The notes under the pieces were generated by a model. The model saw only the letters and a program-made list of their open reading frames with translations. It made no database searches and was not told where the DNA came from. A DNA stretch of 64,000 nt from Pseudopedobacter alpinus (GTDB taxonomy: Bacteria > Bacteroidota > Bacteroidia > Sphingobacteriales > Sphingobacteriaceae), in assembly GCF_042684645.1 (NCBI RefSeq), contig NZ_JBHULV010000021.1, positions 1-64,000 on the forward strand, written 5' to 3'. A program made the position numbers and the translations under genes. Below are positions 26,445 to 35,032 of this stretch, piece by piece. The stretch's first letter is position 1. Every line of letters begins with the position of its first letter.

Positions 26445-27713
26445 ATGCGTAAAATTTTCCTTTGGGCTGCCCAATTATTATTCCTCTTTGCAGCTATTGG
26501 GTGGTTGCAAGAAGTCGATTTTATTTGGAAAATTGGATTGGTACTAGGATTCTCTAGTTTAGCCATTGGCGTAGGTGCTATTAAAGTCCTAAGCAATTAT
26601 CAATATACATTTTGGATTATTGCCGCTGTGGCCGCAGGATTAATTTACCCTCAAACTTTCTTACATATTGGGAGTATAGATTTACGCAATAAATGGCTCA
26701 TTCTTTCCATTATTCAATTGGTGATGTTTGGTATGGGAACTCAAATGAGTGTAAAAGATTTTACGGGCATCAGAAAATCAGGAAAAGGAGTTTTAATTGG
26801 CTTGTTAGGGCATTTTACCATTATGCCCATCATGGGCTTTATCATTGCCAAAACCTTCCATTTTGAACCAGAAATTGCCGCCGGAATTATTTTAATTGGT
26901 TCTTGCAGTAGCGGTTTAGCATCAAACGTAATGACTTATATTGCTAAAGGAAACTTGGTTTTATCTGTTACTGTAACCGCCATCTCAACCCTTGCAGCAC
27001 CCATCATGACTCCGTTTTTAATGAAAATTTTTGCAGGCACTTTAGTAGAGGTGAAATTCTTTAACATGATGATGGAAATAATCAAAATCGTATTGGTTCC
27101 TTTGGCTGCCGCTATGGTTCATGATCTATTGAAAACTTATGGTGCATCTGCCAGAAAAAGAATCACCATTGCCACCGCATTTTCTGCATTTTGGCTTTTA
27201 CTCATTGTCTTTTTTAGCAGTTCCATCGCTTTAGAAAAAGATAGTATTCCAGCGCTTCTGATAGAAATATTTAGCTTTTTATGTGGCGCTATCTTGGTAG
27301 GTTATTTATATCATTTACTATACAAAGCGTATCCAAAGATAGATCAACTGATGCCTTATTTCTCTATGTTTGGTATCATTTACTTCACTTTAGTAACCAC
27401 AGCAGCCGGCAGAGATCATTTAATAGAAATTGGCTTTTTATTGTTCATAGCCTCTGTTTTACACAATGGCGCTGGCTATTTTTTTGGCTATTGGCTCAGC
27501 AGATTTAGTGGTTTAGATAAAAACAGCAGCAGAACCATTGCCTTTGAAGTGGGTTTACAAAACGGAGGAATGGCCTCGGGGTTAGCCGGTGCTATGGGTA
27601 AACTAGCAACGGTTGGTTTAGCATCTGCAGTTTTTAGTCCTTGGATGAATGTATCTGGCTCTTTACTAGCCAATTATTGCAGAAAAAAAGTGGATAAAGA
27701 AATAGAAGATTAA
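26445..27713 (+). CDS. BASS-family (bile acid:Na+ symporter-type) inner-membrane transporter
   Basis: A 422-aa polytopic membrane protein with about ten to twelve hydrophobic segments. The BASS core is recognisable from GMGTQMSVKDF, GSCSSGLASNVMTYIAKGN (the crossover sodium-site helix) and GLQNGGMASGLA. Two extra N-terminal hydrophobic helices (about 5-70) precede it. BASS members carry organic anions such as keto acids, pantothenate or bile acids with sodium. Downstream of the acid-sugar genes it probably moves an organic acid, with direction unknown. The 184-nt gap with a repeat element leaves open whether it shares the upstream transcript. Confidence 0.75.
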   Translation: MRKIFLWAAQLLFLFAAIGWLQEVDFIWKIGLVLGFSSLAIGVGAIKVLSNYQYTFWIIAAVAAGLIYPQTFLHIGSIDLRNKWLILSIIQLVMFGMGTQMSVKDFTGIRKSGKGVLIGLLGHFTIMPIMGFIIAKTFHFEPEIAAGIILIGSCSSGLASNVMTYIAKGNLVLSVTVTAISTLAAPIMTPFLMKIFAGTLVEVKFFNMMMEIIKIVLVPLAAAMVHDLLKTYGASARKRITIATAFSAFWLLLIVFFSSSIALEKDSIPALLIEIFSFLCGAILVGYLYHLLYKAYPKIDQLMPYFSMFGIIYFTLVTTAAGRDHLIEIGFLLFIASVLHNGAGYFFGYWLSRFSGLDKNSSRTIAFEVGLQNGGMASGLAGAMGKLATVGLASAVFSPWMNVSGSLLANYCRKKVDKEIED

Positions 27714-27940
27714 ATTATAAGGTATAACCCGAAATAAATTAAAGTATAAGATTACACTGTTGATGATAGACTTAAAAAAAAATTAATGTCAATATCATAT
27801 TAAATAATGTAAATATGCTACAACTTAAAGAAATCTAAAACAATTAACTTTATTGTTAAATTACGGCGTTTTTCCCTAAACAAATCTGTAATTACCAATT
27901 TTAAATATAGTCTAGAATATTTTTATTACCTAAAATTTCT

Positions 27941-28492
27941 ATGATAGAGAATTCTAATCATTACCAAACAAAATTTGAAAAACTATTTAAAGAGTTTTAT
28001 AGTAAACTTATTTTTTTTGCTAACAAATATGTTAATGATTTAGAAATTGCAGAAGAACAAGTTTCTACCGTTTTTGCGAAAATTTGGGAAAATAAAGATC
28101 TTTATGAACTTGATAAATTATCACCTCCTTTTTTATTTACCATGGTAAAAAATAGTTGTATTAGCTATTTAAGACATAAAAAAGTAGAGAATGAATATGT
28201 TAATTATCTTCATAAAAACAAACTATTGCAAGAATACGATACTTTTGAAGAGCATAACCTTGAGGTAAAAGAATTTAAAGAGCATATAGATAGAGTTATA
28301 GAAAATTTACCACCAAGGTGTCGTGAAGTTTTTAAGCTTAGCCGTTTTGAAGATAAAAAGAATAGGGAAATTGCCGAGAATTTAAATATATCTATTAAAA
28401 CAGTAGAAAGGCAAATGACTATTGCCTTTAATAAATTAAGATTTCAACTACAACATTTCTTAGTTTTTTTACTCCTTACTATTTTTTCTTAA
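27941..28492 (+). CDS. ECF-family RNA polymerase sigma factor (FecI-like)
   Basis: A 183-aa sigma-70 family protein of ECF size. Region 2 spans about 10-75 (FKEFYSKLIFFANKYV, VFAKIWENKD). Region 4 starts at ENLPPRCREVFKLSRF and includes the helix-turn-helix NREIAENLNISIKTVERQ. The C-terminal residues LVFLLLTIFS are hydrophobic. It is followed by a FecR anti-sigma gene, then SusC with an STN domain and SusD, the usual Sphingobacteriaceae trans-envelope signalling set that induces a transporter when substrate binds outside. No clear promoter was found in the 227-nt upstream gap. Confidence 0.88.
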   Translation: MIENSNHYQTKFEKLFKEFYSKLIFFANKYVNDLEIAEEQVSTVFAKIWENKDLYELDKLSPPFLFTMVKNSCISYLRHKKVENEYVNYLHKNKLLQEYDTFEEHNLEVKEFKEHIDRVIENLPPRCREVFKLSRFEDKKNREIAENLNISIKTVERQMTIAFNKLRFQLQHFLVFLLLTIFS

Positions 28493-28511
28493 AAAAATTT
28501 AATTTTCGTTT

Positions 28512-28540
28512 GGGGGTAATTTAAACCTGAAACGTCTATA
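28512..28540 (+). promoter_or_regulatory. Candidate ECF-type promoter before fecR
   Basis: GGGGTAA (28513-28519) and CGTCTATA (28533-28540) lie in the 60-nt gap between the sigma and anti-sigma genes. They resemble a -35/-10 pair of ECF type (a GTAA/AAC-like upstream element plus CGTC). The second box ends 12 nt before the fecR ATG. A self-activated promoter is the natural reading; it is not proven. Confidence 0.45.
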
Positions 28541-28552
28541 GTTCAGACCAAG

Positions 28553-29587
28553 ATGAATTCTGAATTAAAACAACTGCTATTGGCTTATATTACTAAGTCG
28601 GCCAGCGCTCAAGAGAAAGCGTGGGTAAAAAATTGGATTGCAGCATCTGAAGAAAATGAAACTGCATTTATTAGTTTATATAAAAACTATCATAAAAACC
28701 TATCTACAAAACATCAATATATAGATAATGAAGCTGCTTTTGAACGATTCTTATCAGACCAAATTCCACCAAAACAAACAATCAATTTTCCTTTATTTTT
28801 AAAATATGCGGCTGTTTTCTTTCTGATTTGTTCTATTGGATTGTTATTCAATAAAACATTCTCACCAAATAAAAATGAAAGCTGGAAAAGCGTGGTTGTA
28901 GCCAAAGGCGATAAAAATAAAATGATTTTACCCGATGGCACCAAGGTTTACCTTAATGCAGGATCAAGATTAGCATACGATGAAGGATTTAATCAAAATA
29001 ACAGAAAAGTTATTTTAGATGGAGAGGCTTATTTTGATATCGCAAAAAGCGATAAAGATATCCCTTTTATTGTAGACGCTGGAGGTTATATAGTACGGGA
29101 TATTGGAACTATTTTCAAGATAAAATCTTATAGCCAAGATCAAGAAATGGAGTTCTCTGTTGTAAATGGGGAGATTTCTATAGAGAACCAGAAACTACAT
29201 CAAAAAAAAATATATCTCACCAAAAATCAATCTATAAAAATCAATAATAAGAAACAATTAGAGCAATTAACCAAAGACAAAGAGCAAAAGGTTAAGATAG
29301 AAAAATTGATTCATGAGATTCCTCTTCCTGAGGAGAGTTATAAAGAATGGTTGAGCGGCACCTTAACTTTTGATAATACTGCTTTTAACGAGATAATGCA
29401 TACGCTGGAAAGAGAGTTTGACTTAAAAATCACCATTTTAGATGCTGAGCTTTATAATTATCATTACTCTGGGGCTTTTAAAAATATAAAGAACCCTGAT
29501 GAAATTTTAAATGTAATTAAACAAACCACGCCGATATCTTACACTATTGAAGGAAAAGCAATAACAGTAAAAAAACTAACCAATTAA
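28553..29587 (+). CDS. FecR-family anti-sigma factor
   Basis: 344 aa. The cytoplasmic N-terminal part (about 1-75) binds sigma. One transmembrane helix spans about 80-99 (PLFLKYAAVFFLICSIGLLF). A periplasmic FecR domain (about 120-215, DGTKVYLNAGSRLAYDEGF and VSVVNGEISIENQ-like core) is followed by a DUF4974-type domain at the end (LTFDNTAFNEIMHTLEREF onward). It would relay a signal from the STN domain of the adjacent SusC to the ECF sigma factor. Confidence 0.9.
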   Translation: MNSELKQLLLAYITKSASAQEKAWVKNWIAASEENETAFISLYKNYHKNLSTKHQYIDNEAAFERFLSDQIPPKQTINFPLFLKYAAVFFLICSIGLLFNKTFSPNKNESWKSVVVAKGDKNKMILPDGTKVYLNAGSRLAYDEGFNQNNRKVILDGEAYFDIAKSDKDIPFIVDAGGYIVRDIGTIFKIKSYSQDQEMEFSVVNGEISIENQKLHQKKIYLTKNQSIKINNKKQLEQLTKDKEQKVKIEKLIHEIPLPEESYKEWLSGTLTFDNTAFNEIMHTLEREFDLKITILDAELYNYHYSGAFKNIKNPDEILNVIKQTTPISYTIEGKAITVKKLTN

Positions 29588-29639
29588 TTAATTTAAAAAC
29601 CTAATAAATGATAACCATGAAGTAAAAGAGACAAAAAAA

Positions 29640-29658
29640 CCGCAACAAAAAGTTGCGG
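29640..29658 (+). terminator. Hairpin between fecR and susC (terminator or attenuator)
   Basis: CCGCAAC (29640-29646) and GTTGCGG (29652-29658) form a 7-bp GC-rich stem with an AAAAA loop, followed by CCTTTATT. It lies 53 nt after the fecR stop and 69 nt before susC. It may terminate most regulator transcripts or attenuate readthrough into susC. Confidence 0.6.
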
Positions 29659-29726
29659 CCTTTATTAAAGCTAGCTAATACCCTAATGCTTGGGGAAGTA
29701 TCAGTATTAACTAATTAACCAAAATT

Positions 29727-32700
29727 ATGATTTTTTCGAATAAGAAACCTTTATTCGCCAATGTTTATTGGCGTAAAATGCTCATGACTATGAAGCTAAC
29801 CGCTATTTTAATATTCTGTTGTTTAATAAATGTACATGCAGCAGTGTACGGTCAAAGGAAGTTCAGTATAAAAGCAACCAATATTACTGTTAAGGACGTA
29901 TTAAAGAAAATAGAGAAGGAAAGCGACTATTCTATTTTCTACCGTCAAGACCAGATTAATCTTCAGCAATTGGTCAACATTAACACAGATAATGATGAAA
30001 TAGATATACTATTAAAACAAGCATTAATTAATCAACCACTTACTTATGAAATAAATAACAACACGGTTGTAATCAAATTTAATGTAAAAGATTATACTAT
30101 TAAAGGTAAAGTAATAGATGAAGCTGGCTTTATTTTACCCGGAGCTAATATTAGCATTAAAGGAGAAACTAGCGCTACACTCACCAATGAAAAAGGAGAA
30201 TTTACGCTAAATATTAAAGGAGATGAAGCAGTAACACTTTTAGTTTCTTATTTAGGTTTTGAAACTAGAGAAGTTAATGTTAATGCTCAAACTCTAAATT
30301 TAAATATCACTTTAAAGCCTACTCCTTCTAGTTTAAATGAAGTGGTGGTAATTGGGTATGGTACTGTAAGAAAAAGAGACTTAACAGGGTCTGTATCATC
30401 TATAAAGGCAGAAGATATTGTAAGAACACCAACCCATAATGCCATTGAAGCTTTGCAAGGTAGAGTAGCTGGAGCTGATATTGTTAGAAATACTGGTGCT
30501 GCCGGAGGCAATTCTAACATTGTGATTAGAGGTAATAGATCTATAACCAGTAATAGAGACGATATTAGCAGTAGAAATGGTCCTCTTATTATTGTTGACG
30601 GTTTCCAAGGAAATAGTATTGACGCTATCAATCCTAATGATATTGAGTCTATAGAGGTGTTAAAGGACGCATCTTCAACTGCTATTTACGGAGCGCAAGG
30701 TGCAAATGGTGTAATTATTGTAACCACAAAAAAGGGAACTTCTGGAAAAGTTAAAGTAAATTATGATGCCTACTATGGCATTAATACTTATGAATTCCCA
30801 TCTTCAAGAACTGGAGAAAGCTATATCAAACTTAGACGCGAAGCCGCAAGAACTATTGGTATTACAGATGATCAGCTTGTTTTTGATGGTCCGGGTGAAT
30901 TAGATGCTGTACAAGCAGGAGAGTTTGTTGATTGGATGGATTTAGTAATTAGAGAGGGCTCGCAACAAAGTCATAATGTTTCTATTACTGGAGGTTCAGA
31001 GAAAACATCTGTATTTGGTTCTGCTGGGTATTTCAAAGAAGATGGTATGTTAAGAGGGAATGATTTTAACCGTTACAACATGAGGTTAAATTTAGACCAA
31101 ACGGTTAATAATTGGATGAAAGTGGGTTTTAATACACAAATTGTTTACTCGGCAACTAATAACCGCCAAAATCCATTAGGGCAAGCCACGCAAATAAGCC
31201 CTCTAGGTACACCATTTAATGAGGATGGTACTATAAGGTTATTTCCTTTACCAGATGGAACAACCATAAGCCCGCTGGCAGATGAGCGTAGTGAGTTTAT
31301 TGCTAGAAACAATAACCTTAGAAATAATATAGTAGCCAATGCTTATGTATCTGTTTCTCCTTTAAAGGGATTAAATTTTAGGTCTAATATTGGCACTAAT
31401 TTTAATAACTCTAGACAAGGTATTTTTAACGATAGAACATCTTTGGCACAAAACGGACCACGTATTTCTGTGGCATCGCAAAACACCGCATTTAACCGTT
31501 ATATTAATTGGGATAATATTTTAACGTACACCAAAAATATCAAAGACCATAATTTGGTTTTAACGGGTATTACTAGCTATCAGCAAAGTGATGTAGATCG
31601 TTTATCCGCTTCTGGGCAAGGGCAAATATTAGCCTCACAGCTTTTTTATGATTTGAATTCTTCTAGCACTTCTATCACAAGGTCTATAGGCTCTTCTTAC
31701 GAAGGTTGGAGCAATATGGCTTATGCGACGAGACTTAATTATAGTTACAAAGGCAAATATTTATTTACTGCATCAGGCAGGTATGATGGTGCTTCCAGAT
31801 TATCACCAGGAAATAAATGGGATTTCTTTCCATCAGCAGCTATAGGCTGGAATATTTTTGAAGAATCTTTCATGAAAAATATCCGCCAGGTAAATTATCT
31901 TAAACTAAGAACTAGTTATGGTGTTAGTGGAAATTATAATATAGGAGTTTACAGTACACAGAACACATTAAACTCGGCATCTAATATGAGTTTTGGTGAT
32001 GTTCCTGTAAATTCATTTGTCTTTAGAGGCACTGTAGGTAATGCTAATTTAGGTTGGGAAAAAACCGCCTCTCTAGATATAGGTTTGGATTTTGGCTTCT
32101 TTAATAACCGTATCAGTGGTTCTGTTCAATGGTATGAGGCTCGTACCTCAGACATTTTATTAAGCAGGACTTTGCCGCTTTCTACTGGTATGATTGATGT
32201 TACCCAAAACATTGCGAACACTAAAAACAACGGTATTGAGCTAGAAATTACCAGTAGAAATATCCAAACCAAAAATTTCACTTGGTCTTCTACACTTACC
32301 TATAATAGAAAAAGAGAGAAAATTACTGAGCTGGTTGATGGTAGAGATATTTTCCCTAGCAGTGGTTTTGAAAGAAGCTCTTTATTACTTGGCCGTCCAA
32401 TTACCTCTTTTTATACTTTTGATAAACTAGGTATCTGGCAATTAGATGAAGCAGCAGAAGCAGCTTTGTATAAAGTAGGTAATCATACCTTCCAACCAGG
32501 AGATATAAAAGTTAGAGATATTAATGGTGATTTTTTAATTAACGCTTCTGATTTAAATTATGTAGGATCTACAGTACCAGATTGGATAGCAGGTTTACAA
32601 AACAATTTCACCTACAAAAACTTTGATTTAGGAGTTTTCTTAATTGCCCGTTACGGCCAAACTATAGATGCTGAGTTTTTAGGCAGGTTTAACCCAGCTG

Positions 32701-33059
32701 GTACAGGAAACGGACCAGAAATATTAGACTACTGGACACCAGAAAACCCTACCAATGATTTTCCTAGACCGAGAAGAGGCACCACGCTAAGCTCATACCC
32801 GGGTTATACTGGCTACCAAGCTCTAAATTTTGTGGATGGCTCTTTTTTCAAGGTTAAAAATTTAACGTTGGGCTATACCATACCTAAAATAAAATCTGGA
32901 GCATCTTTTTACAACCGTGTAAGGGTTTATGCTACCGCAAATAACTTGCTTACTGTAGCTAAAAGTGAGTTGATAAGAAATTATGATCCAGAGCGTGGAG
33001 GTGCAGAAAACAGCCCACTAAGTAGAACTTTTGTGTTTGGTTTAAATGTTGGTTTTTAA
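29727..33059 (+). CDS. susC: SusC/RagA-family TonB-dependent outer-membrane receptor with STN domain
   Basis: An 1110-aa outer-membrane transporter. After a long export signal (to about AAVYGQ, residue 42) comes an STN signalling domain (about 43-115, ITVKDVLKKIEKESDYSIFYR). A carboxypeptidase-regulatory-like domain (about 124-200, IKGKVIDEAGFILPGANI) and the plug with VVIGYGTVRKRDLTGS follow, then a 22-strand barrel ending in aromatic FVFGLNVGF. The STN domain matches the upstream ECF/FecR pair. Paired with SusD, it should import the oligosaccharides released by the surrounding enzymes. Confidence 0.92.
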   Translation: MIFSNKKPLFANVYWRKMLMTMKLTAILIFCCLINVHAAVYGQRKFSIKATNITVKDVLKKIEKESDYSIFYRQDQINLQQLVNINTDNDEIDILLKQALINQPLTYEINNNTVVIKFNVKDYTIKGKVIDEAGFILPGANISIKGETSATLTNEKGEFTLNIKGDEAVTLLVSYLGFETREVNVNAQTLNLNITLKPTPSSLNEVVVIGYGTVRKRDLTGSVSSIKAEDIVRTPTHNAIEALQGRVAGADIVRNTGAAGGNSNIVIRGNRSITSNRDDISSRNGPLIIVDGFQGNSIDAINPNDIESIEVLKDASSTAIYGAQGANGVIIVTTKKGTSGKVKVNYDAYYGINTYEFPSSRTGESYIKLRREAARTIGITDDQLVFDGPGELDAVQAGEFVDWMDLVIREGSQQSHNVSITGGSEKTSVFGSAGYFKEDGMLRGNDFNRYNMRLNLDQTVNNWMKVGFNTQIVYSATNNRQNPLGQATQISPLGTPFNEDGTIRLFPLPDGTTISPLADERSEFIARNNNLRNNIVANAYVSVSPLKGLNFRSNIGTNFNNSRQGIFNDRTSLAQNGPRISVASQNTAFNRYINWDNILTYTKNIKDHNLVLTGITSYQQSDVDRLSASGQGQILASQLFYDLNSSSTSITRSIGSSYEGWSNMAYATRLNYSYKGKYLFTASGRYDGASRLSPGNKWDFFPSAAIGWNIFEESFMKNIRQVNYLKLRTSYGVSGNYNIGVYSTQNTLNSASNMSFGDVPVNSFVFRGTVGNANLGWEKTASLDIGLDFGFFNNRISGSVQWYEARTSDILLSRTLPLSTGMIDVTQNIANTKNNGIELEITSRNIQTKNFTWSSTLTYNRKREKITELVDGRDIFPSSGFERSSLLLGRPITSFYTFDKLGIWQLDEAAEAALYKVGNHTFQPGDIKVRDINGDFLINASDLNYVGSTVPDWIAGLQNNFTYKNFDLGVFLIARYGQTIDAEFLGRFNPAGTGNGPEILDYWTPENPTNDFPRPRRGTTLSSYPGYTGYQALNFVDGSFFKVKNLTLGYTIPKIKSGASFYNRVRVYATANNLLTVAKSELIRNYDPERGGAENSPLSRTFVFGLNVGF

Positions 33060-33076
33060 TAATAAACAAGAAAAAG

Positions 33077-34819
33077 ATGAGAACTAAAAGATATTTAAAA
33101 TTAAGCTGTTTAGCAGCAAGTATTACTTTAAGTATGTCTTGTAATAAACTAGAAGAATATAACCCCTCTGGTGCCACCGCAGATGCTATATGGTCTACTC
33201 CAGAAGGCTTTGTTACCAATGTAAATGCCGCTTACTCAGATCAAAGAGCTTGGTATGGCAAAGAAGATGGTGTTTTTATGTCTGAATCTGGTACCGATAT
33301 ATGGTTTAACCGAGATAAAAATACTTATGCAGGGCAATTATCACAGTATGCAGGCTTAACACCCTTACAAGGAAACCCAGTAAGAGCAGTATGGCGAGAC
33401 ATCTGGAAAGCGATAAACATTTGTAATGCCGGAATTAATAGAATTAATGATGCCGGATTTACAAATCAACAAGAGAAAAACAGAAGAGAAGGCGAATTAC
33501 GTTTCTTAAGAGCATTTTACTATTGGCATATAGTAGAAACTTTTGGTGGGGTAATGTTACGTACCGAGGAAACTAAAACACCTTTGTTAACTGCTCAAAG
33601 AAGTCCGGTTGAAGATTTTTATAACCTTATGATTTCAGATTTAGAATTTGCAGTTGCAAACCTTCCTCTACAAAGTGCGTGGGGTAATGAATACAGCAGA
33701 GCAAGCAGGAAATCTGCTATGGGCTTTTTAGCAAGAACCTTACTATCAAGAGCTTATTATTCAACAGGTGCAGAAGCTCAAACTTATTTTACCAGAGCTA
33801 GAGATGCGGCAAAAGCCGTAATTGATAACAGAGCAGCTTTGGAAGTAGAACTTTGGGCAAATTATGCTGATATGTGGAACCCTGCCAACAACAAACGCAA
33901 TAAAGAAGCACTGTATGTAGTCAGTAATTCTACTAATCAAGCCATCAATTACGACGCTAACGGTAACCGTTTATATCAGGTTTTTCAAGCTCGTTATAAC
34001 GGAAAACCAGGTTTGGTACAGAGTTTAGAATATGGTTTCGAGAATAGCAGACGCTTAATGCCTACTTTAAGCTTCTTAAATTATTTTAATGAGAATATTG
34101 ATAACCGATACGAGGCTTCTTTTCAGGAAGTATGGATTGCTAATACCAATTTCACTTGGACTGCATCATTAGCTGCTACCCATCGTAAACACCCTAGCGT
34201 TATAGGAAAAGTTATTAGAGCAGGTATTGATACCGCTTTACTAATCACTAAAAAAGTTGTTCCTGCACATAGGCTAAAGCCTTATATTGTTATTGATAGA
34301 GATAGTGTTTACAACACAAACGGAACTATTATTACGGGTGCAGATTATATCAATTTCAGGAAATTTAGAGACCCAGACCGTACTGCTGCTAATGCGCAAC
34401 CGGGCTTTAAAGATGTAATTGTGATGCGTTTGGCAGAAATGTATTTAATAGCTGCTGAGGCCGAGTGGAAATTAAATAATGCAAGTGCTGCAGCAGGATA
34501 TATTAATGTTTTAAGAACCAGAGCCGCCAAAAAAACACCGGTTAACCAAACAGTAGCAATGCAGGTGAGCGCAGCTAATATCAATGAAGATTTTATTCTG
34601 AAAGAAAGGGCAAGAGAATTGGCTGGCGAGCACCTTCGTTGGTTTGATTTAAAGAGGATGTTAGGCGCTAACAACGGACAAGCTTTTGTTGACTTTATAA
34701 AAGCACAAAACCCTGATATTACGCAGGTACAACCTTTCCACCGCTTACGCCCAATTAGACAAGAAGAAATGAATGCATTAGCCAATGCAGATGAATTTGG
34801 GCAAAACCCAGGATATTAG
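33077..34819 (+). CDS. susD: SusD/RagB-family outer-membrane glycan-binding lipoprotein
   Basis: 580 aa. A lipoprotein signal with lipobox LSMSC places the mature Cys at about residue 22. The TPR-rich SusD fold is supported by the N-terminal NKLEEYNPSG segment, RREGELRFLRAFYYWHIVETFGG near 140, and the C-terminal RLAEMYLIAAEAEWKLN...KERARELAGEHLRWFDLKRM block. It forms the lid of the SusC transporter. The gene follows susC by 17 nt and is closed by a strong hairpin. Confidence 0.92.
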   Translation: MRTKRYLKLSCLAASITLSMSCNKLEEYNPSGATADAIWSTPEGFVTNVNAAYSDQRAWYGKEDGVFMSESGTDIWFNRDKNTYAGQLSQYAGLTPLQGNPVRAVWRDIWKAINICNAGINRINDAGFTNQQEKNRREGELRFLRAFYYWHIVETFGGVMLRTEETKTPLLTAQRSPVEDFYNLMISDLEFAVANLPLQSAWGNEYSRASRKSAMGFLARTLLSRAYYSTGAEAQTYFTRARDAAKAVIDNRAALEVELWANYADMWNPANNKRNKEALYVVSNSTNQAINYDANGNRLYQVFQARYNGKPGLVQSLEYGFENSRRLMPTLSFLNYFNENIDNRYEASFQEVWIANTNFTWTASLAATHRKHPSVIGKVIRAGIDTALLITKKVVPAHRLKPYIVIDRDSVYNTNGTIITGADYINFRKFRDPDRTAANAQPGFKDVIVMRLAEMYLIAAEAEWKLNNASAAAGYINVLRTRAAKKTPVNQTVAMQVSAANINEDFILKERARELAGEHLRWFDLKRMLGANNGQAFVDFIKAQNPDITQVQPFHRLRPIRQEEMNALANADEFGQNPGY

Positions 34820-34847
34820 TCTTCATTCAATCTAACAAAATTTATTT

Positions 34848-34875
34848 AAAGCTGCCTGTAATACAAGGCAGCTTT
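34848..34875 (+). terminator. Terminator after susD
   Basis: AAAGCTGCCT (34848-34857) and AGGCAGCTTT (34866-34875) are perfect arms around an 8-nt loop, followed by further T residues. It lies 28 nt beyond the susD stop and ends the regulator-SusCD unit. Confidence 0.85.
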
Positions 34876-34973
34876 TTAAAACCAAACAATCAAAAACAAG
34901 TTAAAATATTGTTCCTGAATTGCTTTGATCTGGTTAACTTATATAAGAACAATTACTACAGATACTGTACAAG

Positions 34974-35010
34974 AAAGCGCTTTCATACCTTTTAAAGATG
35001 AAAACGCTTT
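34974..35010 (-). terminator. Terminator of the 13-gene minus-strand operon
   Basis: On the minus strand AAAGCGTTTTCAT and ATGAAAGCGCTTT pair over 13 bp (one G-U) around an 11-nt loop. The hairpin starts 22 nt after the stop of the last gene and is followed by CTTGT. It faces the susD terminator across about 100 bp. Confidence 0.75.
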
Positions 35011-35032
35011 AGAATGAGTTTTAATTCAAAAA

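Noticed and set aside
34972..35010. Palindrome GAAAGCGCTTTC and nearby GAAAACGCTTT resembling LacI/CcpA-type operators
   Set aside because: They lie between two convergent gene ends and form the two arms of a hairpin just after the GH127 stop, so a terminator explains them better.
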